Shown one piece after another: positions 8,149 to 10,858 of a DNA stretch of 10,858 nt (positions are counted from its first letter, which is position 1; each line of letters starts with the position of its first letter). The DNA comes from an uncultured Actinomycetes bacterium (lineage in GTDB: Bacteria; Actinomycetota; Aquicultoria; CAJVYJ01), in the NCBI GenBank assembly GCA_913009475.1, contig CAJVYJ010000046.1, forward strand, positions 1 to 10,858, given 5' to 3'. The position numbers and the translations under genes were made by a program. The notes beneath the pieces were generated by a model that did not search any database, was not told where the DNA came from, and saw nothing but the letters and a program-made list of their open reading frames with translations.

Positions 8149-8637
8149 CTATTCCTTCCTCGCTAAAACAACCGCGCCCACCAAAGCTGCCAATAATAGT
8201 ACCGAAGCTACCTCAAAAGGCAGTAAATACTCTAAAAATATCCGACCGGCTAAGACCTCGGTAACGTTTTTCATCTTGATTATGGTCGCGGTGAACGGCC
8301 AATTAATATTGGAAATAATAAAGACCAGCAAGGCAAAGAGGAGCAGAGAGGTCAGATACATCAGCGGGCTGACCTTATTCTCAAACCCGGTTTCAAACCT
8401 GGGCCCGGTTGTTGTCAGCATGACCACAAATAGTAACAATATGGTTACGGCTCCGGCATAGATAAGGATTTGCGCTATGCCTAAGAACTCAGCGTTTAAC
8501 ATAAAGTAAATTATGGCCGTGCTTATCAGCACTATAAATGCCGCCAGCACACTATGGAGTAAATTTCTGGTGGTAACAACTCGCCAGCAAGCGACCAGTA
8601 TAATTATTGATACAATCCAGAATAAAGCATTCGTCAT
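8149..8637 (-). CDS. nuoJ: NADH-quinone oxidoreductase subunit J
   Basis: Complex I membrane subunit NuoJ (ND6 homologue), 162 aa from the chosen start, five predicted TM helices. The hallmark is the TM3 segment AEFLGIAQILIYAGAVTILL followed by LFVVML, which holds the Tyr-Ala-Gly hinge region (Tyr60, Gly62) of the family. The open frame extends six codons upstream to a GTG at 8655, but a GGGAGG Shine-Dalgarno lies within those codons, 10 nt before the ATG at 8637, so the ATG is preferred. It follows the nuoI fusion gene after 55 nt and is one base from nuoK. Confidence 0.96.
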   Translation of the reverse strand: MTNALFWIVSIIILVACWRVVTTRNLLHSVLAAFIVLISTAIIYFMLNAEFLGIAQILIYAGAVTILLLFVVMLTTTGPRFETGFENKVSPLMYLTSLLLFALLVFIISNINWPFTATIIKMKNVTEVLAGRIFLEYLLPFEVASVLLLAALVGAVVLARKE

Positions 8638-8647
8638 ATAGCTTCTG

Positions 8648-8653
8648 CCTCCC
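8648..8653 (-). promoter_or_regulatory. Shine-Dalgarno GGGAGG that fixes the nuoJ ATG start
   Basis: GGGAGG on the minus strand, 10 nt upstream of the ATG at 8637. It overlaps the alternative in-frame GTG start at 8655, which argues against that longer start. Confidence 0.75.
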
Positions 8654-8692
8654 ACAGCTGAATCTCAGCCATCAGCGTTAATATCTCATCTC

Positions 8693-10678
8693 TTAAAGAG
8701 ACGAATCGGTACTGTACTCTTCGCCCTCTGTTTCTTCTTTTTTTTCAGCGTTTTCACCAGTAATCTTAGGCTCGCCGCTGTCCCATAGTTTTTCCATAGT
8801 CGGTACATTTTTATGCGGCTTCGTCCATCCCTCTTGCTCGAATTGGTTCTCCGGCCGTAAAAGATAATCTCTACTCTTCTTAAAATCAGCCACATGCTCC
8901 GCCGCTAATTCATATTTATGGGTATGATGTAAGGTTCTGGTTGGGCAAGCTTCCACACAAATACCGCAAAATATGCAGCGTTCCAACGCCAAGTCCCAAC
9001 TTTTAATCTCACGCCGGCCGGTATTTTGAACGGCAACTATCTTAATAGCATCCGTCGGACATGACTCAGCGCAGATATTGCAGCCAATACAAGTCTGGCT
9101 CTCACATGATAAACAACGTTGGGCGTCACGCAGCGCTTGTGCATCCGGCAAGCCAAGATCTATCTCCTTGTAGTTTTTCGCTCGGCCCTTGGCGTCCAGC
9201 TTAGGCATCTTCCCGCGCGGTTCATCTAAATATTTATCTTTTACCATAGCGGGAATTATCCCGCGCTTATGGACCTCTTTGATATCCTTGCCTGTTAAAT
9301 AAGCGTCGATGGAATAAGCTGAGCGTTTACCGCCGCCGATAGCGGCAATGGCAATATCCGCCCCTAAGCTGACATCACCGGCGGCGAAGACTCCCGGCAT
9401 AGAAGTTTCTCCAGTGATTCTGTCCGCTACAATCGTACCGCGCTTAGTATGTATCTCAACATTAGTCTTGTTCAACCAGTCCACTTCCGGTACTCGCGAT
9501 ATGGCCGACATTACCATATCGACCTCAATAACAAATTCACTACCCGGTACGGGAACAGGCCGACGCCGACCACGCGCGTCTTTTTCGCCCAGCTCATTAC
9601 GAACGCACTCAATCCCCACGACTTTACCGTCTCGGCCAATGATTTTTGTCGGTGAAACCAGATATTGGATGTCCACGCCTTCATCAATAGCATCGGCGAT
9701 TTCCACTTCGTGGGCCGGCATCTCTTGACGACTGCGCCGATAGAGAATATAAACATTTTTCGCTTTCTCTCTAAGCGAAACTCGCGAACAGTCGATAGCG
9801 GTGTTGCCGCCGCCGATAATCGCTACTTTTTTACCGATCTTAAATTTATTTTTCAGCGCCACATCGGCCAGAAACGTTTCCCCGGCTACAACTCCCTCAA
9901 GATCCTCGCCTTCAATACCCATTTTGATAGGTTTATGAGCGCCGACTCCTAAAAACACGGCTTTAAAGCCCTGTTTGAAAAGATTATCCAAGTCAGTGAT
10001 AGCCGTATTTAATTTAAGCTCTACTCCCAAAGCTAAAACCTGATCGATTTCGGCCTGTAGAATGTCTCGCGGCAACCTGTATTCCGGTATGCCCACCATG
10101 AGCATGCCGCCGGCCACAGGTAATTTCTCAAATATAGTCACCTGATAACCGGCCTTGGCCAGATAAAAAGCGCATGACAACCCCGCGGGGCCCGCTCCCA
10201 CAACCGCGACCCTATCGTCCTTTTTTTTCTTAGGCGGCTTGATTTTTATCTTGCCCGCCCGCTGCATTTTAAGATCGTAGTCAGCGGCAAATCTTTTTAA
10301 ATTATTTATCGCCACCGGTTCATCTTTATCGCCGCGGCGGCAATTGCTCTCACACGGATGCGGACAAACACGGCCGCAAATTAAGACCAGGGGATTATCT
10401 TCTTTCATTACTACGACGGCATCCGTATATTTACCTTCGGATATAAGACCAACGTATTCTCTGATTTTCATATTTGAGGGACAAGTCGCCATACAGGGCG
10501 GCATTTTTGTCGTCTCAACTCTCTCCTCATCATTTACGCCCATCATCCGGCGCAGCTTTAGTTCGCCACGGAATCTTTCCGGAATGTCATTACGCTTTTC
10601 ATCGGGATATTGAAAAGTAACCGCCCGACGAAAAACATGCTTTATAGTAATACCCATGCCTTTGAAAATTCCTAGCAT
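8693..10678 (-). CDS. nuoI: NuoI with a nested GltD-like NAD(P)H:FAD oxidoreductase (661 aa fusion)
   Basis: Residues are numbered from the upstream ATG at 10714. The preferred start is Met13 (10678), which gives the normal NuoI opening MLGIFKGMGITIKHVFRR and has AAGGGG upstream; the ATG at 10714 has none. Residues 13-55 are NuoI N-terminus (FQYPDEKR, PERFRG). Residues ~56-150 are a GltD-type cysteine domain (Cys74, 78, 113, 117, 121, 125). A Lys-rich linker (155-165) leads to the FAD Rossmann site VAVVGAGPAGLS (169-180), the NAD(P) site VAIIGGGNTAIDCSR (297-311), YRRSRQEMPA (325-334) and the FAD-binding VFAAGD (442-447). After RCLSC (533-537) NuoI resumes with CIGCNICAESCP (542-553) and CIFCGICVEACP (580-591), the eight ligands of N6a and N6b, then the NuoI tail THKYELA and an acidic C-terminus. 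NuoI is usually 130-200 aa. Predicted role: passing electrons between NAD(P)H, FAD and the quinone-reducing clusters. Direction and pyridine-nucleotide preference are inference. Confidence 0.93.
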   Translation of the reverse strand: MLGIFKGMGITIKHVFRRAVTFQYPDEKRNDIPERFRGELKLRRMMGVNDEERVETTKMPPCMATCPSNMKIREYVGLISEGKYTDAVVVMKEDNPLVLICGRVCPHPCESNCRRGDKDEPVAINNLKRFAADYDLKMQRAGKIKIKPPKKKKDDRVAVVGAGPAGLSCAFYLAKAGYQVTIFEKLPVAGGMLMVGIPEYRLPRDILQAEIDQVLALGVELKLNTAITDLDNLFKQGFKAVFLGVGAHKPIKMGIEGEDLEGVVAGETFLADVALKNKFKIGKKVAIIGGGNTAIDCSRVSLREKAKNVYILYRRSRQEMPAHEVEIADAIDEGVDIQYLVSPTKIIGRDGKVVGIECVRNELGEKDARGRRRPVPVPGSEFVIEVDMVMSAISRVPEVDWLNKTNVEIHTKRGTIVADRITGETSMPGVFAAGDVSLGADIAIAAIGGGKRSAYSIDAYLTGKDIKEVHKRGIIPAMVKDKYLDEPRGKMPKLDAKGRAKNYKEIDLGLPDAQALRDAQRCLSCESQTCIGCNICAESCPTDAIKIVAVQNTGRREIKSWDLALERCIFCGICVEACPTRTLHHTHKYELAAEHVADFKKSRDYLLRPENQFEQEGWTKPHKNVPTMEKLWDSGEPKITGENAEKKEETEGEEYSTDSSL

Positions 10679-10682
10679 CTTT

Positions 10683-10688
10683 CCCCTT
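10683..10688 (-). promoter_or_regulatory. Shine-Dalgarno AAGGGG supporting the internal start of the nuoI fusion
   Basis: AAGGGG on the minus strand, 4 nt before the ATG at 10678. Spacing is short, but the resulting N-terminus matches normal NuoI. The upstream ATG at 10714 is preceded by GCGCCGG, with no purine-rich motif. Confidence 0.5.
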
Positions 10689-10726
10689 GGTTCTTGAGTA
10701 ACGCGTCGGCTCATCCGGCGCTTTCA

Positions 10727-10745
10727 GCGGGAGATAAACTCCCGC
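10727..10745. repeat. Perfect hairpin between nuoH and the nuoI fusion gene
   Basis: GCGGGAG (10727-10733) and CTCCCGC (10739-10745) form a perfect 7-bp GC-rich stem with a 5-nt loop, starting 6 nt downstream of the nuoH stop codon. No U tract follows, so it is not a standard terminator. It may be an RNA processing or stabilising element, or it may separate translation of the two genes. Confidence 0.55.
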
Positions 10746-10751
10746 GCTACA

Positions 10752-10858
10752 CTACTTAATAAAATAAATCTGTAAAAATCCTGTCAAAACTACATTTATC
10801 AGCGTTAGCGGGAGTAATATTTTCCACCCCAAGTCCATCAGCTGATCAATTCTGATGC
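10752..10858 (-). CDS. nuoH: NADH-quinone oxidoreductase subunit H, C-terminal end only
   Basis: The last 34 codons and TAG stop of a gene that continues beyond the window; it is partial at its 5' end. The peptide reads IRIDQLMDLGWKILLPL then TLINVVLTGFLQIYFIK. RxDQLMxLGWKxLLPLxLxN is the conserved end of NuoH (ND1 homologue), the quinone-site membrane subunit that anchors the peripheral arm. The hydrophobic stretch is the last TM helix. Its place just upstream of the nuoI gene is the standard nuoH-nuoI order. The stop lies 73 nt before the preferred nuoI start. Confidence 0.93.
   Translation of the reverse strand, partial: IRIDQLMDLGWKILLPLTLINVVLTGFLQIYFIK

Noticed and set aside
8638..8692. 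Short hairpin GCTGA/TCAGC between the nuoI fusion and nuoJ
   Set aside because: Only 5 bp with a 10-nt loop; expected by chance at this length.
9348..9952. Open reading frames on the plus strand within the nuoI fusion gene
   Set aside because: They lie antisense to a clearly conserved coding sequence, overlap each other in different frames and show no recognisable domains.
8693..10714. That the fused nuoI gene is an assembly chimera
   Set aside because: The frame stays open through both junctions, each junction falls at a domain boundary, and the flanking nuoH and nuoJ are the correct neighbours. Read evidence would still be needed for proof.

Overview
The window is one long block of complex I (NADH:quinone oxidoreductase, Nuo) genes. 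All are on the minus strand and read from the right-hand end (position 10858) towards position 1. Transcription order is nuoH (only its 3' end), a nuoI gene with a flavoprotein inserted in it, nuoJ, nuoK, nuoM, nuoN, then three more antiporter-type membrane subunits. Spacing is short throughout (one 1-nt overlap, several gaps under 12 nt), so an operon is likely. Its promoter and terminator both lie outside the window.

The most unusual gene is the nuoI slot (8693-10678). Its first ~40 residues and its last ~130 residues read as NuoI: membrane-associated N-terminus, FRG motif, two CxxCxxCxxxCP motifs and the NuoI-type tail. Between them sits a complete GltD-like NAD(P)H/FAD oxidoreductase with its own cysteine-rich N-terminal domain. 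It enters after the FRG motif and before the first cluster motif. The reading frame is open throughout, and the neighbours (nuoH upstream, nuoJ downstream) are the ones expected for nuoI. The simplest reading is a complex I whose NuoI carries its own NAD(P)H or electron-transfer flavin module. It could add to or replace the usual NuoEFG input module, but those genes lie outside the window and cannot be judged.

The membrane arm is also atypical. nuoL is missing from its usual place between nuoK and nuoM, where there is only a 91-nt gap. Downstream of nuoN come three extra MrpA/MrpD/NuoL-like subunits, giving five antiporter-type proteins in a row. The middle one (1511-3001) lacks the TM8 lysine and has the His-containing TM8 pattern typical of NuoL, so it may be the NuoL equivalent, but without the long lateral C-terminal helix. 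The last one is cut off by the contig end.

Positions 1-47 are not genomic: they match the Illumina P5/TruSeq universal adapter. The last six residues of the leftmost open reading frame (DRKSVV) and its stop codon are therefore artefacts.

The organism is a bacterium of moderate GC (mid-40s percent by eye, not computed), probably from a metagenome or draft assembly. The H-I-J-K-M-N order is bacterial. Extra Mrp-like subunits and a flavin-bearing NuoI suggest an anaerobic or energy-limited lineage, but the phylum cannot be assigned from this window.
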